From Lentisphaeria bacterium (GTDB lineage Bacteria > Verrucomicrobiota > Lentisphaeria > Oligosphaerales > Oligosphaeraceae), in NCBI GenBank assembly GCA_024405215.1, contig JAKSPB010000004.1, positions 36,765 to 100,764 on the forward strand: a DNA stretch of 64,000 nucleotides. Reading direction: 5' to 3'. The notes under the pieces were generated by a model. The model was not told the origin of the DNA. It made no database searches and worked only from the letters and a program-made list of their open reading frames with translations. Below are positions 45,336 to 53,350 of the stretch, piece after piece (positions within the stretch are counted from its first letter, which is position 1; each line of letters opens with the position of its first letter). The position numbers and the translations under genes were made by a program.

Positions 45336-46184
45336 CTAGCAGCCGGCCCACTTCTGCAGGTTGACGATGGTCTCCCGGATGTCGCGGGTCTGCTCTTCGC
45401 CTGCGGGAATTTCGCGCTCGATGATGTATTCGCCGTCAAAGCCGATTTCCAGGAGCTTCTTGACGAAGACCGGGAAGTTCACCATACCCTGGCCGACCTG
45501 CTTTTCAGCGCCCAGGTTGTTGCCGTTGGTGGGGACGCAGCCGTCCTTGACGTGGATGTTGCGGACATATTGCCCGAAGACGCTGAGGGCGTCAATGGGG
45601 TTGCCCTTGCCGTAGAGGAGCAGGTTGGCGGGATCCAGGTTGATGCCGAGGTTGTCGAGGCCCCAGCCTTCCAGGCGCTGGATGGTGCGCAGAAGGGTGG
45701 TGGGGGTCTCCTGCCCCGTCTCGAACCAGAACTGGAGGCCGATGCTCTTGCAGTAGCGCGCGACTTCGGAAATGGCCAGCGCGGTGGGCAGGAACTCGGG
45801 GTCGGTCATGTTCTCAGGCAGGAATCCGCAGTGGGTGATGATGGCTTTCAGACCGAGCTCGGCGGCAAAGTCCGCGCCGTGGCATAGGTCTAGGATGCGT
45901 TGGGCGCGGTAGGCGGGGGGGACCAGGCCCATGGAGACGGGGCCTTCGGTGAAGTTCCAGAAGACTTTGCCGCCGTAGCCGGCCCAGAAGGCTGCGGGGG
46001 CGACTTCCTTTTCTTTCATCTGCTCTCGGATCACGGCTGCGCGGGCCTTCCAATCACCCTCGTAGAAGGCAGGATTCCAGTTCGAAATCTGGCAAGTGTG
46101 AAGACCGAAGGAGGAAAGACGGTCGAAGATGTGTGCGCAGTCCTCCAGGTTCGGGGAGGCAGTAATGATGGAACCGATTTTCAT
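45336..46184 (-). CDS. Sugar phosphate isomerase/epimerase
   Basis: 282 residues of the xylose isomerase-like TIM-barrel group. Metal-binding segments: LKAIITHCGFLPEN, GLQFWFETGQETP (Glu), LGINLDPANLLLYG (Asp/Asn), RNIHVKDG (His) and DGEYIIEREIPAGEE (Glu). Typically such proteins convert ketoses or myo-inositol derivatives; the substrate is unknown. Adjacent to RluA with four bases between. Confidence 0.83.
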   Translation of the reverse strand: MKIGSIITASPNLEDCAHIFDRLSSFGLHTCQISNWNPAFYEGDWKARAAVIREQMKEKEVAPAAFWAGYGGKVFWNFTEGPVSMGLVPPAYRAQRILDLCHGADFAAELGLKAIITHCGFLPENMTDPEFLPTALAISEVARYCKSIGLQFWFETGQETPTTLLRTIQRLEGWGLDNLGINLDPANLLLYGKGNPIDALSVFGQYVRNIHVKDGCVPTNGNNLGAEKQVGQGMVNFPVFVKKLLEIGFDGEYIIEREIPAGEEQTRDIRETIVNLQKWAGC

Positions 46185-46360
46185 GGCGAAATTTAGGGGT
46201 GGGAGGGTTGGATGGCCTCAGGGGATTCTTGGGAAAAAAGGAAACTGTGCATAATCTAATTCCATTCTGGAAATACGAGGTTGGCCGGAAGGAAGGAACA
46301 GGATGACGGTGAGGAATTAGTACATTCCATAAACCCGCGAAATCATAATTGTCCCTTAGG

Positions 46361-46381
46361 ATTTCACCATTTGTGTGAAAT
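46361..46381. promoter_or_regulatory. Inverted repeat upstream of yebC
   Basis: ATTTCAC and GTGAAAT form a perfect 7-bp inverted repeat with a seven-base spacer, about 107 bases before the yebC start. Possible operator; no regulator can be named. Confidence 0.3.
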
Positions 46382-46487
46382 TTCCCTTTCGTGAAAAGTG
46401 GAAAAATGCGTTAGAGGGTTTAAATTTTGCCGTTTTCCTTTATCCGTACTTTCACATTCACCCCAAAACTTAGGAGTAAGTTCTCTT

Positions 46488-47258
46488 ATGTCAGGACATA
46501 ATAAATGGTCGTCCATTAAGCACAAGAAAGGCGCCGCCGATGCAAAGCGTGGTGCCATATTCTCCCGTGTCTCCAAGGAAATCATCCAGGCTGCCCGTGA
46601 AGGCGGCGGCGATCCCGATCTGAATGCCCGTCTGCGCGCCGCCGTGGCTGCCGCCAAGGCCGCCAACATGCCCAACGACAACATCGACCGCGCCATCAAG
46701 AAGGGCACGGGCGAATTGGGCGGTGCCGCTATCGAAGAGTTCACCTACGAAGGCTACGCCGCTGGTGGCGTTTCCGTTATCGTGAACTGCATGTCCGATA
46801 ACAAGAACCGTTGCGCTTCCGATATCCGCAGCTTCTTCAGTCGTCATAACTGCAAGATGGCCGGCTCCGGCGCAGTCTCCTACAAGTTCAAGCGCAAGTC
46901 TAAGTTCATCATCGAGGGCGAGTGGGCCGACGAGGACAAGCTGATGGAGCTCTTCCTGGAAGCCGATGCCAATGTGGATGACATCCAGGTCGATGACGGC
47001 ACCGCCGAAATCATCGCCGCTCCCGATGCCTTCGCCGTCATCCTCGGCATCTTCGAGTCCAAGGGTATCGTTGCCACCGAGGCCACTCTGGCCATGATTC
47101 CCGATTCCACCTCCCTGGTGAGCGATCTCTCCGTCGCCAAGAGCGTCCAGAAGTTCGTGGATATCCTGGAAGAATACGATGATTGCCAGGCCGTCTATCA
47201 CGACATGGAACTCTCTGACGAGGTTGCCGAGGCTCTCGCTGCCGAAGACGAAGAATAG
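46488..47258 (+). CDS. yebC: YebC/PmpR family regulator (TACO1-like)
   Basis: 256 residues from ATG 46488, preceded by TAGGAG and beginning with the conserved MSGHNKWSSIKHKKGAADA. Members act in transcription control or help ribosomes through proline stretches. The signature NIDRAIKKGTGELGGA and TYEGYAAGGVSVIVNCMSDN are also intact. It carries its own terminator; the whole protein is conserved in family order. Confidence 0.95.
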   Translation: MSGHNKWSSIKHKKGAADAKRGAIFSRVSKEIIQAAREGGGDPDLNARLRAAVAAAKAANMPNDNIDRAIKKGTGELGGAAIEEFTYEGYAAGGVSVIVNCMSDNKNRCASDIRSFFSRHNCKMAGSGAVSYKFKRKSKFIIEGEWADEDKLMELFLEADANVDDIQVDDGTAEIIAAPDAFAVILGIFESKGIVATEATLAMIPDSTSLVSDLSVAKSVQKFVDILEEYDDCQAVYHDMELSDEVAEALAAEDEE

Positions 47259-47279
47259 TCAGGCCAAGCTTTGATCTCT

Positions 47280-47318
47280 GAAAAGCCTGCCGCGATTTCG
47301 TGGCAGGCTTTTTTTATT
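47280..47318 (+). terminator. Terminator of yebC
   Basis: AAAAGCCTGCC and GGCAGGCTTTT form an 11-bp stem followed by a run of T. Confidence 0.9.
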
Positions 47319-47320
47319 GT

Positions 47321-47428
47321 GATAGTTTTTGTATAGTTGCCATAGTTTTATATAGTTGCAGTTATAGCTTTGCTTTAGGGGAAACTGAAGATTGGGGAAA
47401 CTATCACCAACTATACAAAAAAACTATC
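47321..47428. repeat. Inverted repeat with clustered ATAGTT heptamers
   Basis: GATAGTTTTTGTATAGTTG (47321-47339) matches the inverse of CAACTATAC...AACTATC (47408-47428), apart from two extra A. Between the arms are further CATAGTT, TATAGTT and AACTATC words. The right arm covers the stop codon of the WbsX-like gene. It could be a hairpin terminator, an operator array or a small mobile relic. Confidence 0.5.
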
Positions 47429-48557
47429 TATAGCTATTTCTAAACTCTGCAATGCGGTCCAGGTAGGCCGTGCCCAGTTGTGTGTCGGGTTCCAGATAGC
47501 TTCCCTCGGTCCATTCGTTCCAGGCGTGGATGAAGAGCAGCTGATCCTGGGGAGGGCGAGAGGAGAGAAGTTCCGCCAGCGCCGTCAGCCCCTCGAGAAA
47601 GGCGTCGGAATCGTGGTCCATGATGCCGAAGAAGGGATAGCTGCCGGGACGGAACACGTCCGACTGGATGGTCCGGGGCGAGCTGTCCCATCCGGTCGTG
47701 GCCACGGGATAGTACGGCGCCGGTAGAGTTTCCAGGGCGTGTTTCGCCTGAATCATGTATTGCTGGTTGGAGATGCGGAAGTCCACCGTCGGGAAGGCCT
47801 GCTGTTCCTGCCAGATGGGTGTGCAGCCCACGTTGTTGTAGCTCGTGTAGGAATGGAAGCCCATGCCTTGGGTCCAAGTGGCTTGGGGACAAACGCAGAA
47901 GGGCTGGGAATCCAGGTTGTCGAACCAGATGCCGTTGACATGGATGCCGGGCAGGCCCGCTGCCTTCGCCTTCGTCTGCAAGTCCTCCAGGACCTCCCTG
48001 GTGGCCTCCGGACCGCCCATCTGCTTGATGAAGCGGTTTGTGGCGTAGATGGAGAAGTACGGCTTGCCATCCACGCGCCAGTATTCAGGGCGAGTGAAGT
48101 ATTTTCGGATCAGCATCTCCCAGATTTCGCCAACATTCTTCTTGGTGCTGGTCCAGGGGTAGAGGATGCGCGCACATGTAGCGCCGTCATAACCCACGGG
48201 ATGCTTGTCCGTCCAGTCGTGGTTCGCCCACATCAGCGCGAATTTCATTCGGCTGCGGTTGGGCGCCTGGAGGAAACCCTCGTCCAGTGCGCGTTCCAGA
48301 TAAGGGCCGTCATACCAGTACCAGTCGAAGACGAAGGCGTCGATGCCCGCGTTGGCAGCCGCATCGATCTTCTGGGCCATGACCGCGGGATCCGCCTCGT
48401 CTTGATAGCCCCACAACGGTACGCGCGGCTGGCGGTGTCCTGGGAAACGCGGCGTGGCGTGTTTCATCAGTTCCCACTCGGTCCACTTGGGACCATGGAC
48501 TTTCTCGTTGCGGGGATCTACGTGGTAGTTGGGAAAGTAGTATGCGGCGAGTTGCAT
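47424..48557 (-). CDS. WbsX / GH99-like protein
   Basis: 377 residues without a signal peptide. It begins with LAAYYFPNYHVDPRNEKVHG, the start motif of the glycosyltransferase WbsX/GH99-like family, followed by KWTEWELM, GIDAFVFDWYWYDG (barrel strand) and FIHAWNEWTEGSYLEPD at the C-terminus, which holds conserved acidic residues. Family members are linked to polysaccharide synthesis or degradation (GH99-like barrels). The stop codon lies in an inverted repeat. The coiled-coil gene is 11 bases upstream and probably co-transcribed. Confidence 0.82.
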   Translation of the reverse strand: MQLAAYYFPNYHVDPRNEKVHGPKWTEWELMKHATPRFPGHRQPRVPLWGYQDEADPAVMAQKIDAAANAGIDAFVFDWYWYDGPYLERALDEGFLQAPNRSRMKFALMWANHDWTDKHPVGYDGATCARILYPWTSTKKNVGEIWEMLIRKYFTRPEYWRVDGKPYFSIYATNRFIKQMGGPEATREVLEDLQTKAKAAGLPGIHVNGIWFDNLDSQPFCVCPQATWTQGMGFHSYTSYNNVGCTPIWQEQQAFPTVDFRISNQQYMIQAKHALETLPAPYYPVATTGWDSSPRTIQSDVFRPGSYPFFGIMDHDSDAFLEGLTALAELLSSRPPQDQLLFIHAWNEWTEGSYLEPDTQLGTAYLDRIAEFRNSYR

Positions 48558-48568
48558 GGGGGCGAATG

Positions 48569-49891
48569 CTAGTTGGCGGAAGGAGCTGCTGCGGTTCCCA
48601 CGGTGCTGGCCATGGAACGATATTTGGCTAGTTCCAGCTGGGTCGCGGCGAATTTCTGACTCAGTTCCGCATTGGCCTGATGGGCGGCCTGGATTTCCGC
48701 CTGCGCTGCGGCGATTCGCTCTTCGGCAATCTTCCGGAAGTGCTCTTCCAGCATTCGCTCCTTCTCTGCAAGATACTGTTCTTTCTGGTGCACGGTTGCC
48801 TGTGCCAACTGGAGGGCGTTCTCCTTCTTCGCGATTTCCTGTTCGCGTTGTTGCAGCGCTTCGTTCTCCGCTGCGATGGCTGCACGGCGCTCCTGCACAT
48901 CCGTGGTCAGGCCTTCCAGCATCCGGCTGCGGGCGTCAGAGAGCACACCCTGCCAGTCCTTCAGGAACTGGTCGCACTGGACGCTGGCCTGCTTCTGCAA
49001 TTCCACCAGGTTCTTCGCAGAGGAATCCCGGGCCTCCTGCAACTGCGCCAGCATCTCCTCTTTCTGCTTGGCAAAGCCTGTTTCCGCGATGGTCTCACGG
49101 GCCTGGACGGCTTCCATCCGGTTCGCAAGATCGCTCTCGCGGTGCTCCAGGTCGATGCGCTTCTGAGAGAGTTCCTCGGCCATTTTCTTCAATGCCTCGT
49201 CCTGCTGGGCGAGCCTGGTCTTCGCATCGTTGAACTCCGCCAGCATCTGCGAACGCTCCGACGTCAATCCCTGCCGCACTTCCGCCTCGCGGACTGACAG
49301 TGCCATCTCCCGTTTGTTCAGCGCGTCTTCCCGCTCTGCCAACTTCGCCTTCTCCTGCAACATATCGTTCTGCAACGACTCGAACTGCTCCTTGAGGGAG
49401 GCGTTGAGACGCTGGAAGTCCGCCAACAGCTTCTGGTCCTGCAGGGCGAAATTCTTATTGAACTCCTCCTGCATGGCCAAAATGCGCTGTCCTTTGGCAT
49501 CCAGCTCGGCTTTCAGCTGGCGCAACGGCTGCATCTGGTCGTCCAGTGCGGTGGCGAAAGCCGCCTTGGCATCGCACTCCTGCGCCACGATGGCCTTCTC
49601 CCGCTCCGTCAGTTCCTGTTCCTTCTGGGTGAAGCGCCCGGCGGCTTCCTTGTAGGTGCTGATGGCGGCGTCAAGGTTCGCTTTCTGCGTGTCCAGCGTC
49701 TTGAGCTGCTCTTGATAGACCGATTCTAGGTCGGTGCGGGTCATGATGGACGCCCCAAGATTGCCCAGATCCTGGAATTTCACCGTAATCTCGTTCTGCT
49801 GATTCTGAAGAAGATTCTTGATCTCCGCGTATTTTGCTTGGACTTGCGCTTCGCGTTCGCGGAGCTCCTTGTCACTCGTAAACCACCCCAT
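48569..49891 (-). CDS. Long coiled-coil protein
   Basis: 440 residues from ATG 49891, which has a strong GAGGAGGAA site. After MGWFTSDKELREREAQVQ nearly the entire chain is a heptad-rich coiled coil (Leu/Ala with Glu/Lys/Gln), with the repeated short words AEREDALNKREMALSVREAE and EQEIAKKENALQLAQ. There is no signal peptide or membrane segment, so it is cytoplasmic. The function is unknown; possibly a structural filament or scaffold. The C-terminus (AQAEIQAAHQANAELSQ) continues the coil. Confidence 0.78.
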   Translation of the reverse strand: MGWFTSDKELREREAQVQAKYAEIKNLLQNQQNEITVKFQDLGNLGASIMTRTDLESVYQEQLKTLDTQKANLDAAISTYKEAAGRFTQKEQELTEREKAIVAQECDAKAAFATALDDQMQPLRQLKAELDAKGQRILAMQEEFNKNFALQDQKLLADFQRLNASLKEQFESLQNDMLQEKAKLAEREDALNKREMALSVREAEVRQGLTSERSQMLAEFNDAKTRLAQQDEALKKMAEELSQKRIDLEHRESDLANRMEAVQARETIAETGFAKQKEEMLAQLQEARDSSAKNLVELQKQASVQCDQFLKDWQGVLSDARSRMLEGLTTDVQERRAAIAAENEALQQREQEIAKKENALQLAQATVHQKEQYLAEKERMLEEHFRKIAEERIAAAQAEIQAAHQANAELSQKFAATQLELAKYRSMASTVGTAAAPSAN

Positions 49892-50024
49892 GATTGCTGT
49901 TCCTCCTCGGGAAATTGGATTCTGTACAGACGGAACTCTGCTTGCGAGTCCCGTCATTTGACCTTAATGTAAACTGAAATGCCACCCTTATGCAGAAGAA
50001 AACACAAAAAACACGAAAACCCTC

Positions 50025-50052
50025 TTGCAATCCCTGAAAAAATGGCTATAGT
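50025..50052 (+). promoter_or_regulatory. Probable promoter of tRNA-Pro
   Basis: TTGCAA (50025-50030), 16-bp spacer, TATAGT (50047-50052), 20 bases before the tRNA. The same -35 hexamer and spacing are found before tRNA-fMet. Confidence 0.5.
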
Positions 50053-50071
50053 AAGCACGCTCTCCAAAAAT

Positions 50072-50149
50072 CGGGACGTAGCGCAGCCTGGTTAGCGCGT
50101 TTGTCTGGGGGACAAAAGGTCGCGAGTTCGAATCTCACCGTCCCGACCA
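50072..50149 (+). tRNA. tRNA-Pro(GGG)
   Basis: 78 bases with encoded CCA. Acceptor CGGGACG pairs with CGTCCCG; anticodon stem TTTGT/ACAAA with loop CTGGGGG gives anticodon GGG, and position 33 is the normal T. T loop TTCGAAT is standard; the T stem has one C-A mismatch. It marks the left border of the accessory region. Confidence 0.93.
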
Positions 50150-50161
50150 ATTTTTAATAAC

Positions 50162-50197
50162 TTGCCCGTCAATGGCTTATCCGTTGACGGGCTTCTT
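50162..50197 (+). terminator. Terminator after tRNA-Pro
   Basis: GCCCGTCAA and TTGACGGGC form a 9-bp stem followed by TTCTTATTTT. It reads into the 3' end of the truncated RNA ligase gene, so it may also limit that gene's own transcript. Confidence 0.75.
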
Positions 50198-50939
50198 ATT
50201 TTCTCGTAACTCTCGCAAACAACGGTAGTTGGACACTTTCTCCGTCTGCCGTGTTTCGCCCCCAGAGAATGGATGAAAAGCCGTTTATCCGCCAGTTTCC
50301 CAGTCTTTCCGCCCGACATTCTCCGTTTGAAAAGACCGCTGGCTTTTCCCCATTCTCCACGGTCATGGAACTGCCGTCGTTCTTTTCGGTGACCTCCCAG
50401 CGGACGCCCTTGAGCTTCTCCGGCCAGTCGGCCAGGTTCTGGATGCGCTCCTCGTCGGTCTTGGGAATGAAAGTCGGGAAATTGCCTTCCCGCCTGCCCG
50501 TGGAGCGGGTCCTGGTGTCCAGCATGGCGCGCATCTGCTCCTGGATTTCATCGAAGTGCTCCACGCGGAGGACGGTTGTCACGTCGTCCCCTTCGGAGAA
50601 TCCGGTAAGTTCGGGAAATGCTGAGACTGGCATCACCAGCCCCTGGGAGATGACTCCGCGGAGCTTGACGGTGCGGATGCGGACGGCCTGCTTGATGGTC
50701 TTTCCGTGCTTGTCGCTCCAGGAGCGGAGGCAGCGGTCGTGCAGGAAGGCGTAGCGTTCGTCGTCGGCCGGCAGCGCCGAGTCGATTTCGAAATAGACGG
50801 CGCGGTCGCCGGGACGGAATTCATTGCGTCCGGTGACGATGCGCCAGGCTTTGCCATTGAGGGTGACCACGTCGAGACGGTCGGTCTCGGGGATGGGGTC
50901 GGCGGTTGCGATGGTGACGATAGATGCGAGTTTTCTCAT
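50196..50939 (-). CDS. DRB0094-type RNA ligase, C-terminally truncated
   Basis: 247 residues. RNA ligases of this group (Deinococcus DraRnl is about 340 residues) seal nicks in RNA through a lysine-AMP intermediate. The N-terminal OB-like module is present: SIVTIATADPIPETDRLD and VYFEIDSALP, with GVISQGLVMPVS following. The nucleotidyl-transfer motif I is WEVTEKNDGSSMTV (about residues 180-193, Lys-x-Asp-Gly). After it only about 55 residues remain and motifs IIIa, IV and V are not recognisable, so the protein probably cannot complete the ligase fold. The gene stops within 50 bases of tRNA-Pro, suggesting loss of the 3' end by a rearrangement there. Good ribosome site AAGGA; the upstream operator-like element is shared with the MoxR operon. 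Confidence 0.78.
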   Translation of the reverse strand: MRKLASIVTIATADPIPETDRLDVVTLNGKAWRIVTGRNEFRPGDRAVYFEIDSALPADDERYAFLHDRCLRSWSDKHGKTIKQAVRIRTVKLRGVISQGLVMPVSAFPELTGFSEGDDVTTVLRVEHFDEIQEQMRAMLDTRTRSTGRREGNFPTFIPKTDEERIQNLADWPEKLKGVRWEVTEKNDGSSMTVENGEKPAVFSNGECRAERLGNWRINGFSSILWGRNTADGESVQLPLFARVTRK

Positions 50940-51000
50940 GATTGCGATCCTTGATCTGGGTTGTTGTCTGTCGCGGGGCTTTCTTTCCCGTCACCAATGC

Positions 51001-51029
51001 ATTCAACAAAATCAACCAAGTGGTCAAAG
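51001..51029. promoter_or_regulatory. Operator-like element, copy 1 (upstream of RNA ligase)
   Basis: TTCAACAAAATCAACCAA followed by GTGGTCAAAG; very similar to 54507-54540 upstream of the MoxR operon. On the minus strand the same bases read TTGACCAC...TTGAAT, possibly a promoter for the ligase gene. Confidence 0.5.
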
Positions 51030-51066
51030 TTTTTCGGAAAATTCTGAAAAAAGTTGTTTCAGACAC

Positions 51067-51100
51067 AAAAAAAGCCGCCGGACCTGGCTGGCGCGGCGGC
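51067..51100 (-). terminator. Orphan minus-strand terminator upstream of RNA ligase
   Basis: GCCGCCG and CGGCGGC form a 7-bp stem with a 13-base loop, followed on the minus strand by seven T. No gene reads leftward into it; perhaps an attenuator or the end of a small RNA. Confidence 0.6.
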
Positions 51101-51114
51101 AATTAGAAAAAATC

Positions 51115-51233
51115 ATAGACTATTTTTGTCTATGGGAATTGTGAATATGGAGATGTGGATTATTTTATTAGCGAGGCTGAATTGAAGGCAACGGAGTGCA
51201 AAATCATTGATTTACACCTTTGAAATGTGTAAA
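51115..51233. promoter_or_regulatory. Two inverted repeats in the ligase / 51311 intergenic region
   Basis: ATAGAC-TATTTTT-GTCTAT (51115-51133) and TTTACAC-CTTTGAAAT-GTGTAAA (51211-51233) are perfect short inverted repeats. They lie in the 371-base divergent region between the RNA ligase gene and the 51311 gene, and may bind the WYL regulators. Otherwise this stretch holds the orphan terminator and the operator-like element, and no gene. Confidence 0.4.
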
Positions 51234-51310
51234 ATCTCCGAAAATGTTTTTCAGCACGAAATACGACATCTTTGAATCTGTGATCAAACACCTTACATTC
51301 CAGGAGGCTT

Positions 51311-52195
51311 ATGAAAACATCAAAAGAACTGCTGAACAATTTCGTCAGAGAACGTCTTGGTGGCCAAGTCGACAACCTTGCCACTTACGATATGGAAAAG
51401 CTGAAGGTAGATAAAACTTACGGTTGCCCCGGACGGCGCTTCGAATACGACAACTCTAATCTTGTAAGAGCATTGTTCGTCGTCCTGTGGCATGGCGTGC
51501 TGCCGGAACTGAACAGCGACACAATTGGAGACGGAAAGGCATTCCGCGGCGATACCATCCATACCAGCGGGGCGCTTTTGGGGCATTGGGATGATAAAAC
51601 CGGCCTTTATGATGGTCTCAACAAACGTTATGATGTAGAACCGGAGGAGATGAGGGAATACATAGAGAACTGGCCGGTTTCAAGAATCGGCAATATGCTT
51701 CTTCTGCCGAGCCAGAGTTTGACGACCGTTTGTGCAAAGGGGAAGGAAGGCCATGTGACAATAAACACATTCCGAGGCTTCTTCGGTTGGCATGATTACT
51801 TTGATCGGTTCCTTGTCGAGTTGAAGGACGCCCTGGACAATGGAATCCCTAAAACTTCTACAGGCGAAGTGTCTCTGCCGAATCTCCTGTCCCTGGATGG
51901 CAACCGCAATTATTTCAAACACTTTGACTGCTCCTTCGAAACTTGGCTGGATAGCATGATGCTCAATGACTGCCTTGACGAGAAAACCGGAAAAGTAAAA
52001 CGCACCTTCAATGGACTGGACTTCAAGGATTATCCTTATCATTCAAGATATAGAAGCCAGAAATCCATTGACAACGACAGGAAGGAATACAAGTCGCGAG
52101 TCCGTGAGTTTCTTGTGACAACCGGGACGTTGATTCATTGGCGCTCGAAGAAAATGGTTGCTCGCCTGAAGGAACTGCATATTGGGGAAAAATGA
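51311..52195 (+). CDS. Paralogue A of an unrecognised accessory-region family
   Basis: 294 residues, no family I can name with confidence. An excellent AGGAGG precedes the ATG. The pattern NFVRERLGGQVDNL (residues 10-23), LVRALFVVLWHGVLPELN (about 51-68), GKAFRGDTIHTSG, IGNMLLLPSQS, INTFRGFFGWHDYFDRFL recurs in the same order in the 53351 protein, so the two are paralogues; that gene additionally has a zinc-finger N-terminus. It is divergent from the RNA ligase and followed by a WYL regulator gene 46 bases later. Without motifs of a known enzyme I do not assign a function. Confidence 0.7.
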   Translation: MKTSKELLNNFVRERLGGQVDNLATYDMEKLKVDKTYGCPGRRFEYDNSNLVRALFVVLWHGVLPELNSDTIGDGKAFRGDTIHTSGALLGHWDDKTGLYDGLNKRYDVEPEEMREYIENWPVSRIGNMLLLPSQSLTTVCAKGKEGHVTINTFRGFFGWHDYFDRFLVELKDALDNGIPKTSTGEVSLPNLLSLDGNRNYFKHFDCSFETWLDSMMLNDCLDEKTGKVKRTFNGLDFKDYPYHSRYRSQKSIDNDRKEYKSRVREFLVTTGTLIHWRSKKMVARLKELHIGEK

Positions 52196-52240
52196 CGGTG
52201 GCAAGATAATTGCCGACCCGTCCTTGATATTGATAAAGAT

Positions 52241-53248
52241 ATGCCGGTAAACAAGAAATCCCAGCTGCGAATCGCCTGTCTCCTCCGCCTGATGAAGGAG
52301 GAGCGGTATCCCAATTTCTCGATGGTGCTCAAGGAATTGAGGCGTCTGGACGAGGCGGGGGTATACAAACTATCCCAGAAGACCATCCAGCGCGACGTGA
52401 AATACCTCGTGGAGGAACTTCACGCGCCAATCCAGTATGACACGGAGCGGAAGGGATATTATCTGACCGACAGGTTCTGGAGCGGCGTGCCAATCACGGA
52501 GGAAGTCGAGATGGACGCCGCCGTCTACGGGGCGCATCTAGCCGAGACGCTCCTGCCGTCGTCCCGCATCGCCAGCGAAATCCGCCAGGGGACAGACGCC
52601 CTCTGGAGCCGAAACAACGGCACATCGGAGGATTTCACCGCGCTCAACTCCCTGGTTGCCAGAGGCTCGTCGCAGAAAGTGTCGCCCGATGTCTTCCAGA
52701 CCGTGTTCGAGGCCTGGCGCTTGCAGGCTCCCGTCGTTGTGAAATACCGCCGCGCGGGAGACGGACATGTCCTTCAGATGACAGTCGAGCCGCATGTGCT
52801 GACGCTGTTCGACAACGTCTGGTACATCAAGGGGCATCTCCGGAAGACGGACAGGATTGGCTCGCCTGAAAAGCCCGTCATCACCCTGGCGCTTCACCGG
52901 ATGCTTGGCGCGTTGCGGATTGACGGCCATTTCCAGCCTGACCAGAGGATGATTGAAGAGGTCAACGACGGGAAGCTTTTCGATGTGAAACGGCTGGACC
53001 GCGTTGAAATCCTGCTCCGTGAATCCTCTGTTGTATGGAGCGTGGAGGCATTTCCAAATGCCAGGCTGGAACGGAGAAAGGACGGAACGGCTGTCCTGAC
53101 CGTCAGGGACATAGAGGAATACCGGGTGCTGAATTTCATGATGACATCCGGCGGAAAGGCCAGCGTCCTTTCTCCCGAATGGCTACGCGAGAAGATAAGC
53201 GGATATGCCATGGCCGTTGCGCAGGCCAACGAAATTCAGAAAAAATAG
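52241..53248 (+). CDS. WYL-domain transcriptional regulator (1)
   Basis: 335 residues. N-terminal helix-turn-helix: RIACLLRLMKEERYPNFSMV followed by LSQKTIQRDVKYLVEELHAP (about residues 48-67). The WYL domain has KYRRAGDGHVLQMTVEPHVLTLF followed by DNVWYIKGHLR, where these regulators bind nucleic-acid or nucleotide ligands, and the C-terminal WCX part includes LTVRDIEEYRVLNFMM. It is clearly paralogous to the 59208 gene. WYL regulators commonly control DNA-damage or defence operons; this one lies between the two paralogous unknown genes. Confidence 0.87.
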   Translation: MPVNKKSQLRIACLLRLMKEERYPNFSMVLKELRRLDEAGVYKLSQKTIQRDVKYLVEELHAPIQYDTERKGYYLTDRFWSGVPITEEVEMDAAVYGAHLAETLLPSSRIASEIRQGTDALWSRNNGTSEDFTALNSLVARGSSQKVSPDVFQTVFEAWRLQAPVVVKYRRAGDGHVLQMTVEPHVLTLFDNVWYIKGHLRKTDRIGSPEKPVITLALHRMLGALRIDGHFQPDQRMIEEVNDGKLFDVKRLDRVEILLRESSVVWSVEAFPNARLERRKDGTAVLTVRDIEEYRVLNFMMTSGGKASVLSPEWLREKISGYAMAVAQANEIQKK

Positions 53249-53350
53249 CAATCTTTTCTATCATGGACTCAAAGTGTCCACCATCGGGTTGTAAAATATC
53301 TCCAGTGACAGAAAAATCTGCCAGGACAACAACCTTATGGAGACACGACA

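Noticed and set aside
50072..50149. tRNA-Pro as an attachment site with a repeated 3' end
   Set aside because: I found no second copy of the tRNA 3' end within the window and no integrase gene, so integration is only a suggestion.
50196..50320. A frameshift restoring the RNA ligase C-terminus in another frame
   Set aside because: The other two frames after motif I run into the tRNA region and give no ligase-like motifs, so truncation is more likely than a simple frameshift.
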